Origin: an uncultured Acidobacteriaceae bacterium
GTDB lineage: Bacteria; Acidobacteriota; Terriglobia; Terriglobales; Acidobacteriaceae
Length of the DNA stretch: 62,636 bases
Assembly (NCBI GenBank): GCA_903828675.1
Contig: CAIKND010000124.1
Coordinates: forward strand, 1 to 62,636
Direction: 5' to 3'
The position numbers and the translations under genes were made by a program. Position 1 is the stretch's first letter, and the number at the start of each line of letters is the position of its first letter. A model generated the notes under the pieces. The model searched no databases and had not been told where the DNA came from. It worked only from the letters and a program-made list of their open reading frames with translations. Below, in pieces: positions 36,873 to 45,592 of the stretch.

Positions 36873-38195
36873 TCAGCCAAGTTCTTTCAGTCGCGCATCG
36901 GGATTCACCGCCAGCCATCCCGCCGCTCCCAGCACCGCGAACAATGTCGCCGCCAGGAATGAAGCGTCCCACCCGAAATGCGCCGCAAGCAGCGGCGTCA
37001 GCGAGGCAGTCACCGCTCCGCCAATCTGGCAGCCCATGTTCATTGTCCCGGAAACAACGCCCGCGTGTTCTCCGGCAAAGTCCGCCGTAACTGACCAGAA
37101 GCAGCTCTGCGACAGGTACAACGCGCCCGCTCCGCACGCAAGCACCGCCGTAGCCGTCACCGCACTCTGCGCTCTGGACCCCACCAGCATCAGCACCGCC
37201 GTCAAGGCCAGCGCAAACGCCGGCAGAAAGCACCGGCCAACCCGGGCGCTCCAGCGCCTCGCCAGCCAGTCGCTCGCCACTCCGCCCGTCAGCGAGCCCA
37301 GGCTCATCGCGATAAACGGAAACATCGAGTAGACCGCGCTGGTCTTCAGGCTCAGCCCGCGCACCTGCGCCAGGTAAATATAGAACCAGCTGAAGAAGAT
37401 CCACGACACATAGCCGAACGTGAAGTAACTCCCCGTCAGCGCCATCATCTCCTTGCTGCGGAAGATCAGCTTCCACGGCACTGGCGTCCTTGCTTGCTTC
37501 GGCATGCTCAAAGCCGCCTCGCCCTCCGGCGCATCTTCGCGTCCGGCCACAATCAGGGCCAACTCACTCGCGTTTACCCAGGGATGCAGTTCCGGCTTGT
37601 CCCTGGCCGTCAAATACCACACCCCGCCCGCCAGCACTCCCGCCACGGCGCAGAACCAGAACGAGGCGTGCCATCCATAGCGCAGGATGATGGCCGTCAG
37701 CAGCGGTGGCGCAACTCCCGACCCCAGCCCCACCCCGCCAAAGATGATTCCGTTGGCCTTGCCCCGCTCGTTCATCGGGAACCAGCGTTCCACAAACTGG
37801 TTTGCCGAGGGAAACATGACCGCCTCACCCGCTCCCAGCGCCACCCGAATCAGCACCAGCACCAGCAGGGCCCCGCGCATGCCGGTGGGCGCCATCGTCG
37901 TCAGGGCCGTAAACACACCCCACCACACCACGCAAACCGCCAGCACCCGCCGCGGCCCATACCGCCGGGCCAGCACCCCGCCCGGAATCTGAAATCCCGC
38001 GTAGCCAATCAGGAACGCGCTGAAAACCCATCCCAGGTGCGAGTTATCGATCCCGAACTCGCGACTGATCTGTACCCCGGCGATCGAGATGTTGGTGCGG
38101 TCCAGGAACGCGATCATGGCCAGCACGAAGATCCAGAACACCAGAAGATAACGAACAGGCAATCCCCGCCCCGGCTCTCTCCGCTGATTGTCCAT
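36873..38195 (-). CDS. MFS transporter, anion:cation symporter (ACS) type
   Basis: The 440-residue carrier has twelve predicted helices and the ACS subfamily signature near the start: AFLDRTNISIAGVQISREFG (about residues 24-43), then GWVFSAFLIGYAGFQIPGG. Relatives carry hexuronates, galactonate and other organic acids. Together with the GH-like and URO-D/RhaT-like genes it suggests uptake of sugar acids, but the substrate is inferred. Confidence 0.88.
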   Translation of the reverse strand: MDNQRREPGRGLPVRYLLVFWIFVLAMIAFLDRTNISIAGVQISREFGIDNSHLGWVFSAFLIGYAGFQIPGGVLARRYGPRRVLAVCVVWWGVFTALTTMAPTGMRGALLVLVLIRVALGAGEAVMFPSANQFVERWFPMNERGKANGIIFGGVGLGSGVAPPLLTAIILRYGWHASFWFCAVAGVLAGGVWYLTARDKPELHPWVNASELALIVAGREDAPEGEAALSMPKQARTPVPWKLIFRSKEMMALTGSYFTFGYVSWIFFSWFYIYLAQVRGLSLKTSAVYSMFPFIAMSLGSLTGGVASDWLARRWSARVGRCFLPAFALALTAVLMLVGSRAQSAVTATAVLACGAGALYLSQSCFWSVTADFAGEHAGVVSGTMNMGCQIGGAVTASLTPLLAAHFGWDASFLAATLFAVLGAAGWLAVNPDARLKELG

Positions 38196-38426
38196 CCATC
38201 TCCCCCGTCCCAGTCTTTGCCCGCGACCGTTCCGTAAATTTTCCGCAGGCGTCCATTCTCACCTCTACCCCCAGGGAATGAACACCAAATTAGGCAGCCA
38301 CGGTGCATCCAACCCCAACTAACTCAGTTCCCGTGTTTCTTCTGTTCCCTGTTCCCTGTCTCCCCTGTTTGCGCCCCGCGTCTCGATGGATTTATTGTTG
38401 TCTCGCACAAATTCACGAGGTAAACG

Positions 38427-39350
38427 ATGAATCCCAGGTTCTTTGCCGCCGCCGTCCTTGCCGTCTTTACTCTTGCAGCCGCAGCCCAGTCTGCTCCGCC
38501 GCGCCCCAGGATCACCGGCATCTCCCACTTGGCCGTCTACACCTCTGATATGGCCGCCACCGATCACTACTACCGCGATATCGTCGGCGCCGTCAAACTT
38601 CCCGATCTTGAGAACGCGCATGGCGTCCGCTACGCGGTCAGCGCCGGGCAGTTTGTTGAAGTGCTTCCGCTTCCGCCCGGCTCCGGCATCAACCGCTTCG
38701 ACCACTATGCCTGGAACACGGATAACGCCGAAGGCATGCGCAAGTACCTCGCGGCCAAATCCTGGAAGACCCCTGCCAAGGTGGAAAAGGGCTCTGACGG
38801 CAGTCGCTGGTTCGCCGTTCTCGATCCCGAAGGCAACAAGGTCGAGTTCGTTCAGCCCGGCAAAACCCCCGTCTCGGCCCCCGCGGCCATCGGACACCAC
38901 ATCATTCACGTCGGCTTTCTGGTTCACAGCCGCGCCGCGGAAGACACCTTTTACCGCGACATCCTCGGCTTCCGCCCCTACTGGTTCGGCGGCATGACGG
39001 ACGAGAAGCTCGACTGGGTCAGCCAGCAGGCTCCGGATTGCCACGACTGGGTCGAATACATGCTCTCCGGCGGCCCAGGCGCCGGCATTCCCGCCGAGAT
39101 GTCGCAAAACACCTTGGGCGTCCTCGACCACCTCGCCATCGGTGAAGTGTCGGTGCCCGATGCCTACAAGGTGCTTGAGGCAGGCAACCGCCTCACCGGA
39201 CGCCACGACAAAGCGCCCAAGATCGGCAAAGACGGCAAATACCAGTTCAACATGTACGACCCGGACGGTATCCGCACGGAACTAATGAACTTCCACGCCA
39301 CTGACAAGCCCTGCTGCTCGCCCTTCACGGCCGAAGACCCGGGCGAATAG
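38427..39350 (+). CDS. Exported VOC (glyoxalase/dioxygenase-fold) protein
   Basis: The 307-residue protein has a signal peptide (MNPRFFAAAVLAVFTLAAAAQ, at most 20 of these shown in the mature family as cleaved) and two VOC beta-alpha-beta modules: residues 30-150 (ISHLAVYTSDMAATDHYY) and 155-300 (HIIHVGFLVHSRAAEDTFY). Possible metal ligands are His34, His157 and Glu residues near each module end. Exported VOC proteins are rare; the substrate is unknown. Confidence 0.8.
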   Translation: MNPRFFAAAVLAVFTLAAAAQSAPPRPRITGISHLAVYTSDMAATDHYYRDIVGAVKLPDLENAHGVRYAVSAGQFVEVLPLPPGSGINRFDHYAWNTDNAEGMRKYLAAKSWKTPAKVEKGSDGSRWFAVLDPEGNKVEFVQPGKTPVSAPAAIGHHIIHVGFLVHSRAAEDTFYRDILGFRPYWFGGMTDEKLDWVSQQAPDCHDWVEYMLSGGPGAGIPAEMSQNTLGVLDHLAIGEVSVPDAYKVLEAGNRLTGRHDKAPKIGKDGKYQFNMYDPDGIRTELMNFHATDKPCCSPFTAEDPGE

Positions 39351-39474
39351 GCGCAAAGTGGTCTCAGCAACGTAGTTGCGTTATACTGGTTGGAGCCTCA
39401 ATAGGGCAGGGAAGTCCCTGTCTAAACGGGGCCACTCGGACCGGGGGATACCTCAGTCCAAATCGAGAAGAAAA

Positions 39475-39672
39475 ATGCCCAAGCTGAAAACACATACGGG
39501 CGCGAAGAAGCGCTTCAGCAAGACTGGCACCGGCAAAATCAAGCGGGGCCAGACGAAGACGCGTCACATCCTTACGTCGAAATCGCCAAAAGTGAAGCGC
39601 AAGTTGGGACGCACCGTCCTGGTTTCCGATGGCGACTACGCGAAGGTAGCGCGCATGATTCCCTACGCCTGA
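39475..39672 (+). CDS. rpmI: Large ribosomal subunit protein bL35
   Basis: The 65-residue basic protein starts [14 protein letters not shown] and contains [17 protein letters not shown], diagnostic of bL35. The frame is open from 39376, but the ATG at 39475 with GAGAAG just upstream is the true start. A TATACT box at 39382-39387 gives a leader of about 85 nt. The usual upstream partner infC is not here. Confidence 0.96.
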   Translation: MPKLKTHTGAKKRFSKTGTGKIKRGQTKTRHILTSKSPKVKRKLGRTVLVSDGDYAKVARMIPYA

Positions 39673-39748
39673 CCACCTGCGGCGGGGCGGACCCTTGGAT
39701 TGGGTTCGGTCTGCTGCTGCTGATGGGCTGAGATGAGAACTTGGCCCC

Positions 39749-39779
39749 CGCCGGATGCGAAACGCGTTTGCCGCCGGCG
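39749..39779 (+). promoter_or_regulatory. Hairpin in the rpmI-rplT spacer
   Basis: CGCCGG (39749-39754) pairs with CCGGCG (39774-39779), and the inside contains GCGAAA facing TTTGC. The spacer between rpmI and rplT is 210 bases, long for this operon. L20 is known to repress its own operon through an RNA structure, so this may be a leader element; that is inference. Confidence 0.35.
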
Positions 39780-39882
39780 AGAGATTCAGGCTTGAAACGA
39801 GCGAGTGAAGAGGTTTACCGGTCAGAGTTCATGACCCTCCTGCCTCCAGCCGCATCACCGAACGCAAAATGGAGAATACCCA

Positions 39883-40257
39883 ATGCCCCGCGTAAAACGC
39901 AGTACCAAGCGGAGTGACCGCCGCAAAAAAATTCTTAAGAGAGCTAGTGGATACTTCCTTACCAAGTCCAAGCTCTACCAGGCAGCCCAGGAAGCTGTCG
40001 AGCGCGGCCTGAAGTTTGCCTACACCGGCCGCAAGCAGAAGAAGCGCCAGTTCCGTTCGCTCTGGATTGTCCGCATCTCCGCCGCCGCCAAGCTGAACAA
40101 CTTCAGCTATTCGCAGCTCATCAACGGCCTCAAGAAGGCCGGCATTGAACTGGACCGCAAAATCCTCTCCGACATCGCCATCAAGGACGCCGCCGGGTTT
40201 ACCGATCTGGTGAACAAGGCCAAGGCCGCGCTGGCTGCAGAGGCGAAGGTCGCGTAA
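39883..40257 (+). CDS. rplT: Large ribosomal subunit protein bL20
   Basis: The 124-residue protein starts [19 protein letters not shown] and has the L20 core [23 protein letters not shown] in its middle (residues about 49-71) and [20 protein letters not shown]. It binds 23S rRNA early in assembly and can repress its own operon. A strong terminator follows at 40279, so transcription is expected to stop before pheS. Confidence 0.97.
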   Translation: MPRVKRSTKRSDRRKKILKRASGYFLTKSKLYQAAQEAVERGLKFAYTGRKQKKRQFRSLWIVRISAAAKLNNFSYSQLINGLKKAGIELDRKILSDIAIKDAAGFTDLVNKAKAALAAEAKVA

Positions 40258-40278
40258 GAGCAGATTCAGCAAGTCAAC

Positions 40279-40313
40279 AAAGAGCCCCGGAGCGATCCGG
40301 GGCTCTTTATTTG
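40279..40313 (+). terminator. Rho-independent terminator after rplT
   Basis: AAAGAGCCCCGG (40279-40290) pairs perfectly with CCGGGGCTCTTT (40297-40308), loop AGCGAT, followed by ATTT. It lies 21 bases after the rplT stop. Confidence 0.92.
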
Positions 40314-40340
40314 CCGTGATCTATGGGTAATGGGTAACGA

Positions 40341-42110
40341 CTAACCGAGTTCCTCGATCGCGCGATTCGATTCATCCCAGACCGCCAGCCTGATATCGGT
40401 CTGGTGAACCCTGTTGAATTCCCGAAAGAGCTTTCGGACCGGCGCAAGAGTCTTACCCTTCTTTCCGAGAGCAGAGAAGTACATACGTGGAGCCAGGACG
40501 AGTGCGGTTACAGGAGCATTAGCAGCATCGTCCGGCAGGGTGCCACGGCGAACCATGATCTGGCGAGCCGAGTCGCATTCAAGGAAGAGCTTCAATTGCC
40601 GCAGAGCTTCCACGCCCGCGTACCAAGGGTCGTTGGCTTGGTCTTTCACTTCGCAGAGAAAGAATCGGAATTGGCCGTCCGCGCGGCCAAGAAGGAGCAT
40701 GTCGGCCTCGACGTTGGCTCGCCGGCCGCCTCCTGAGTAGTCGCAGGAAAGCGGGAAGGCATTGACTCCATCGGTCAGCTGCATACCGAGACAGCGGATC
40801 TGGGCAAAGTGAGTCACAAGAATTCTATGTTCAATAGTGTGTTCGCCGGGATGAGGCGCATGCCGGTCTTTTCTACGATAGCGCTCCTCGAGCAGTTGCG
40901 GATCTATCTCGCGCTTCCATTTGCCGGGGACAGGAAGATTCCACAAAGCCAGCAGCTTTTCGATCCGGGAGTCCAGGTTTTCGAGAAGGCCCCCTTCGAA
41001 ACAGGCCAGCACATCCCATGAATCTCGCCATGCCGCAAAGGTTGCACTTATCTCCCCCTCTTGTACGGGTGACACATCTTCAGGGGTTTCCAATGCGGGT
41101 AGAAACAGGTCGACGAGTCCGGGAACTGGACTCGTAAGGCCAAGTTCACTCTTGATGGATTGGACGGCAGACTTCCATTCTTCTAACGTGGTGGGCCGAT
41201 ACGAATCTCCGACAAAGTAGAGGTTTACGAGAAGACAGGGGCGGTTCAGCTTCTGGCGGATGAAGTAGAGGTGAGCAATGCGGTTCGCCGATTGGTAGAG
41301 GGGCCCAGTCCAGTCCGCGTTCGGATCAGCGTTCGACCAGCGCTTTGCTTCTTCGAGAGCGCTCCGAATCATAACGAGCGACTGCGCAGAGGCCTGGCAG
41401 CCGCCGCTGCGGACTTCGGGAATGTGGCTTTTGGCCTCGACGAGAACGGCAAAAGGAAAGCTGTTGGGAGCCCCGGTGCACAGCAGGCCAAGCGCATCCC
41501 AGCAAGGCCCGCTGGGAGGCCAGAAATTTCTCAACTGCCGCGCGAATGAGCCTAGTCCGATGCCGTCGAGAAACCGGTAGTCCTGATACTCGAGGTAATC
41601 TTTCTCCGCGCGCGGCGAAATCCATTCGACAGAGGAGCTTTGCAGGGGCGCTGGCAAAGCTGCAAGCAAGGCCACCGTCAATTCCGACTCGTGGAGGTTG
41701 ACGTAATCCTGCAACTGGCGCTGGCTCCCACGTGTTGCACGCCCATAGTGGCGCTCAGAAGGCGCCCGATAGGCCCGCAGAACCGGAGTTTCTTTCCAGG
41801 GCGGTGGGAGGCAAGCGGGCTTGCTGCCGGCGTTGGCTCGCAATGTGTTGTAGCGGAAGGTCAACTGCCGCCAGTGACCAACGTCTTCCTTGGGGCGAAT
41901 TTCTGCGGGGCTAAGGTGGAATCTAGTCGTTCCGTCGGTGGTTTGGCGTGACATCTCCTGCAAGGTGAGCGATGCCGGCAGCCGGTACGCACGGCCAGAA
42001 GAAAAATCTCTCAGGCTGGTCCGGTCCTGGGAGTCCTGAACAAAAAGCAAAAAGGAATCGAGGCAACGATCGGGAAGAAAGACCATCCAATAATCACAAC
42101 CATTTGCCAT
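40341..42110 (-). CDS. Unknown protein with two PD-(D/E)XK nuclease-like motif sets
   Basis: The 589-residue protein carries two nuclease-like signatures. In the first half, Asp205 (CWDALGLL) is followed by VLVEAKSH (Glu225-x-Lys227) and a helix-rich stretch YQSANRIAHLYFIR. In the second, Glu427 (EHRILVTHF), Asp470 (VEADMLLLG) and FLCEVKD (Glu487-x-Lys489) are followed by LRQLKLF with Gln/Lys. Both fit the D-(x)n-ExK core of PD-(D/E)XK enzymes such as restriction and repair nucleases. No signal peptide, methylase or partner is seen. It is less GC-rich than its neighbours and lies in the opposite direction between rplT and pheS, so it may be acquired. Confidence 0.6.
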   Translation of the reverse strand: MANGCDYWMVFLPDRCLDSFLLFVQDSQDRTSLRDFSSGRAYRLPASLTLQEMSRQTTDGTTRFHLSPAEIRPKEDVGHWRQLTFRYNTLRANAGSKPACLPPPWKETPVLRAYRAPSERHYGRATRGSQRQLQDYVNLHESELTVALLAALPAPLQSSSVEWISPRAEKDYLEYQDYRFLDGIGLGSFARQLRNFWPPSGPCWDALGLLCTGAPNSFPFAVLVEAKSHIPEVRSGGCQASAQSLVMIRSALEEAKRWSNADPNADWTGPLYQSANRIAHLYFIRQKLNRPCLLVNLYFVGDSYRPTTLEEWKSAVQSIKSELGLTSPVPGLVDLFLPALETPEDVSPVQEGEISATFAAWRDSWDVLACFEGGLLENLDSRIEKLLALWNLPVPGKWKREIDPQLLEERYRRKDRHAPHPGEHTIEHRILVTHFAQIRCLGMQLTDGVNAFPLSCDYSGGGRRANVEADMLLLGRADGQFRFFLCEVKDQANDPWYAGVEALRQLKLFLECDSARQIMVRRGTLPDDAANAPVTALVLAPRMYFSALGKKGKTLAPVRKLFREFNRVHQTDIRLAVWDESNRAIEELG

Positions 42111-42253
42111 AGCCGATCCTCGCAGGCTGTTCTAAGACGGAATATCAGGGACTTGGACTTGCAACTGATTATAGCCATCCAGCATGTTTTCGATAGAAGA
42201 CTTCTGCCACACGGGAATCGGTACGACGGTCTAGTTTATGCTGAAGATTACGC

Positions 42254-43360
42254 ATGAATAACGACCCGATACCCAATTTGACGGCATTTGATGAAGCCGC
42301 GCTGGAACAGGCGTTTGCCGCGCTGGAACAACAGGCGCGCAACGCTGCCTCAGCGCTCAACGGCGAGGCGGACGTAGAGGCTTTTCGCCTGGAGTGGCTG
42401 GGCCGCAAGCAAGGCCGGCTCAACGACGTTTCCGGCCGCTGGCTTAAAGCCGCGCCGCCCGAGGCCAAAAAGGCCCTGGGTGTGCGCTTCAACGCGCTTA
42501 AGGCGGTTGTGGAGGCCCTGCTGGATGCGGCCCTTGGCGCCGGACCCAGCGACGCAGCCCTGGCAGCCGAGGCCATCGACATCACCCTGCCCGGCACCCG
42601 CCGCCTCATCGGCGCGGAGCACCCCATTACCCGCACGCTGAACGAGATCGTCTCAGTGTTTGCGGCGCTGGGCTACTCGGTCGGCGTAGGTCCCGAGGTC
42701 GAGACCGACTATTACAACTTCGAGAGCATGAATTTTCCGCCCGGCCATCCCGCGCGCGACACGCAAGACACGCTGGTTGTCGCTAATCAGGACCGGCGCT
42801 CCCTGCGCGAGCGTCTGCTGCTGCGCACCCACACCTCGCCCGTGCAGATGCGGACCATGGAACGGCAGCCGCCGCCGGTGCGCATCGTCATCCCCGGCAA
42901 GGTGCACCGCAACGACGCCGCCGACGCCACCCACTCCCCGATCTTCCACCAGGTTGAAGGACTCTGCGTCGATACCAACATCACCTTCAGCGACCTGAAG
43001 GGCACGCTCGACCACGCCATGAAGGCGCTATTCGGCTCGGCCGTGAAGACGCGCTTTTTCCCGTCATTTTTCCCGTTCACCGAGCCCAGCGCCGACGTGC
43101 AGATCAGTTGCATTTTCTGCGGAGGCAAGGGCTGCCGCAAGTGCAAAAACTCAGGCTGGATTGAGTTGCTTGGGTGCGGCATGGTGGACCCCGCGGTCTT
43201 CGCCTTTGCCGCTGAAAAGCAACCCGCCTACGACCCGAAAAAGATCTCCGGCTTCGCCTTCGGCATGGGCGTGGAACGCATCGCCATGATGAAGTACGGC
43301 ATCAGCGAGATCGGCCAGTTTTATGCCGGAGATATGCGGTTCCTGGGGCAATTCGCCTGA
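42254..43360 (+). CDS. pheS: Phenylalanine-tRNA ligase alpha subunit
   Basis: The 368-residue class II aminoacyl-tRNA synthetase subunit has an N-terminal coiled coil (1-100) and the catalytic core: motif 1 near GAEHPITRTLNEIV, motif 2 GKVHRNDAADATHSPIFHQVEG in two blocks, and motif 3 GFAFGMGVERIAMMKYGI. A Cys cluster CIFCGGKGCRKC (about 286-297) is characteristic of many bacterial PheS proteins and may bind zinc. The start is ATG at 42254. It is 40 bases upstream of pheT. Confidence 0.97.
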   Translation: MNNDPIPNLTAFDEAALEQAFAALEQQARNAASALNGEADVEAFRLEWLGRKQGRLNDVSGRWLKAAPPEAKKALGVRFNALKAVVEALLDAALGAGPSDAALAAEAIDITLPGTRRLIGAEHPITRTLNEIVSVFAALGYSVGVGPEVETDYYNFESMNFPPGHPARDTQDTLVVANQDRRSLRERLLLRTHTSPVQMRTMERQPPPVRIVIPGKVHRNDAADATHSPIFHQVEGLCVDTNITFSDLKGTLDHAMKALFGSAVKTRFFPSFFPFTEPSADVQISCIFCGGKGCRKCKNSGWIELLGCGMVDPAVFAFAAEKQPAYDPKKISGFAFGMGVERIAMMKYGISEIGQFYAGDMRFLGQFA

Positions 43361-43400
43361 TACAGAGAGGCTGCGCACTTGATCGCGGCAAGGGATTCAA

Positions 43401-45512
43401 ATGAACATACTTACCAAATGGCTTAGAGCGTACCTGCCCGGACTTCCGGTGGATGACGCGCAGCTCGCCGAAGACCTGACCCTGCGCGGCATTGCCGTCG
43501 AAGGCATCTATCCACTCAGCGAAGGCAACGGTTCTCTCTACGAGATGGACATCACCACCAATCGCGTCGACGCCATGAACCACTACGGCGTAGCGCGCGA
43601 GGCTGCGGCCATCTATGGATTGGCGCTGCCCGCTCTCGACTTCCCATTGCCCGACGCAAAGCCTGCGGCGGCGCCCTTCTCCGTGCGCATTGAGGCGGAA
43701 GACGCCTGCGGACGCTTTACGGCGCGCGTTCTGCGTGGCGTGAAGATTGGCGATTCAAAAGACTGGTTCCCCGGCGCTGAAGTGCCCACCTACTTTGCGC
43801 TGCTCGAGCAGAAGCAGATCTCCAACGCCGTTGACGCCACCAACTTCGCCTGGCTCGCCATGGGCCAGCCCACGCATGTCTTCGATCTGGACAAGATCGA
43901 GGGCGGTATCGTGGTGCGCCGCGCGCGCAAGGGCGAGCGCCTCAAAACTCTGGACGGTGTGGAGCGCACCCTCGACCCTGAAGATCTTGTAGTCGCCGAC
44001 CACGCAAAGGCGCTGGGACTGGCCGGAGTGATGGGTGGTTGGGACACGATGATTACGCCCGCCACGACCAACGTCCTGGTTGAGGCCGCGTGGTTCGATC
44101 CCATGGCCGTGCGCAAAACGGCTCGTCGCCACGGATTGCACACCGACGCCAGCCACCGCTTCGAGCGCGGGGCCGACTTCAGCGCAGCGCCCCTGGCCTC
44201 GGCCATCGTCAGCCGCATTCTGCTCGCCAATGGCGGATACCTCGAAGGCGATATCGTCGATGTGCAGGTGCCGTCCGCCGTCGCCCGCACCGCAGGCCGA
44301 AAGCCCATCGCCCTCGCTCTCAGCGAGGTGCACCGAATCCTGGGCACGACTATCGATGCAGATGGCATCACCGCGGCAACCGTCGAGGGCGTGCTCCTGG
44401 CGTTGGGATGCGGGTTGACGAGTCAGCAGGCCAGCGAGCCGGCATGGCTCGTCACTCTCCCCAGTTGGCGTCTGGATCTGGAACGGGAAATCGATCTCAT
44501 TGAAGAAGTCGCGCGCGTCTACGGCTACAACCGTTTCGCCAACACGCTCCCAGCATTCGGCGAAGGAGTGCAAGCGCTGCCCTGGGCTGAAAGTGAAGCC
44601 CTCGTCCGCCAGACCATGCGTTCGGCGGGCTTCCACGAGGCCATTGCCAGCACCTTCTGTTCAGCGGCCGAGGCAGCTCTCACGGCGCCGCAGCCGGGCC
44701 TGGTTGTGCCGCTCGGCAATCCGCTCAGCGAAGAGGCCGGTGTACTGCGTCCGTCGCTGGTGCCCGGCATGTTGAACATGATCGCCGGAAACCTGCACCG
44801 CGACGTAAGCGATGTGCGCCTGTTCGAGCTGGGAACCGTCTTCAGCGGCACCACCGACAAGGTGGAAGAGCGCCCCGCCGTTGCTTTTGGAGCCGTGGGC
44901 AGCTTGCCGGAGCAGAGCCCTCTCCATCAGCCGCGCGCCATCGATTTCCACGATGTCAAAGGCGCGGTCGAGCAGGTGCTTGCGCGCTTTCTTGCCCGGT
45001 CAGTTTACTTTGACCGGTTCCCGTCCGACGCCGCTCTTACGCCTCAATGGCTGCATCCCTACCGCGCCGCGCGCGTTGTGGCCGAGGGTGTAACCGTTGG
45101 CTGGTTCGGCCAGCTTCATCCCGGCGAGGCGGCTGCCCGTAAATTGAAAGAACCGGTGCTGGTGGGCGAGTTGTATCTGGACCGCCTCTACAAGCTGCCG
45201 CTGCGCAGGCCAGTCAGCCGCGACATCTCGCGCTTCCAACCCGTGCGCCGCGACTTTTCACTGGTTCTGGACAAGACCATCGGCTGGGAAAAAATCGACC
45301 AGGCGCTGGCCGGGCTGCAGATTCCCGAACTTGTCGACTGGCGCGTCCGCGAAGTCTTTCACGATGCCCGCATGGCCGCCGGCGACTACTCGCTTTTACT
45401 CGGCGCCACATTCCAGGCGCAGGACCGCACACTGCGCGAGGAAGAGCTGCAAAGCTTCCAGGAACGCGTGGTTGAAACTGTTGGCAAGGCAGGCGCTCGA
45501 CTGCGCACCTAG
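43401..45512 (+). CDS. pheT: Phenylalanine-tRNA ligase beta subunit lacking the EMAP/OB domain
   Basis: The 703-residue subunit lacks the roughly 100-residue EMAP II/OB-fold tRNA-binding domain that normally interrupts B1: the start NILTKWLRAYLPG runs through LRGIAVEGIYPL directly into YEMDITTNRVDAMNHYGVAREAA (written in pieces), the B1 continuation. The B3/B4 editing region (about residues 90-290), B5 and the catalytic-like domain are present, as is the C-terminal FDX-ACB anticodon-binding domain (about 610-703, VSRDISRFQPVRRDFSLV). Common PheT proteins have about 790-800 residues. Confidence 0.95.
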   Translation: MNILTKWLRAYLPGLPVDDAQLAEDLTLRGIAVEGIYPLSEGNGSLYEMDITTNRVDAMNHYGVAREAAAIYGLALPALDFPLPDAKPAAAPFSVRIEAEDACGRFTARVLRGVKIGDSKDWFPGAEVPTYFALLEQKQISNAVDATNFAWLAMGQPTHVFDLDKIEGGIVVRRARKGERLKTLDGVERTLDPEDLVVADHAKALGLAGVMGGWDTMITPATTNVLVEAAWFDPMAVRKTARRHGLHTDASHRFERGADFSAAPLASAIVSRILLANGGYLEGDIVDVQVPSAVARTAGRKPIALALSEVHRILGTTIDADGITAATVEGVLLALGCGLTSQQASEPAWLVTLPSWRLDLEREIDLIEEVARVYGYNRFANTLPAFGEGVQALPWAESEALVRQTMRSAGFHEAIASTFCSAAEAALTAPQPGLVVPLGNPLSEEAGVLRPSLVPGMLNMIAGNLHRDVSDVRLFELGTVFSGTTDKVEERPAVAFGAVGSLPEQSPLHQPRAIDFHDVKGAVEQVLARFLARSVYFDRFPSDAALTPQWLHPYRAARVVAEGVTVGWFGQLHPGEAAARKLKEPVLVGELYLDRLYKLPLRRPVSRDISRFQPVRRDFSLVLDKTIGWEKIDQALAGLQIPELVDWRVREVFHDARMAAGDYSLLLGATFQAQDRTLREEELQSFQERVVETVGKAGARLRT

Positions 45513-45592
45513 GCATCGATTTGCAGCAATTGGCGCTATACTTGCCCCTAGAATTGGTCGGATAAGTCGCATTTCCGAGGAGGTTTCTCCCC

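Noticed and set aside
35251..38359. Shared short sequence AACAGGGAACA (35251) and its complement near 38345
   Set aside because: Only 11 bases match and the sequence is of simple composition; not enough to call a repeat.
40341..42110. Restriction-modification system
   Set aside because: No methyltransferase or specificity gene is near; only nuclease-like motifs are seen, so I call it unknown.
42240..42263. Leader peptide for pheS attenuation (ATGCTGAAG to TAA)
   Set aside because: The 7-codon frame holds no Phe, and no alternative terminator hairpins are visible before pheS.
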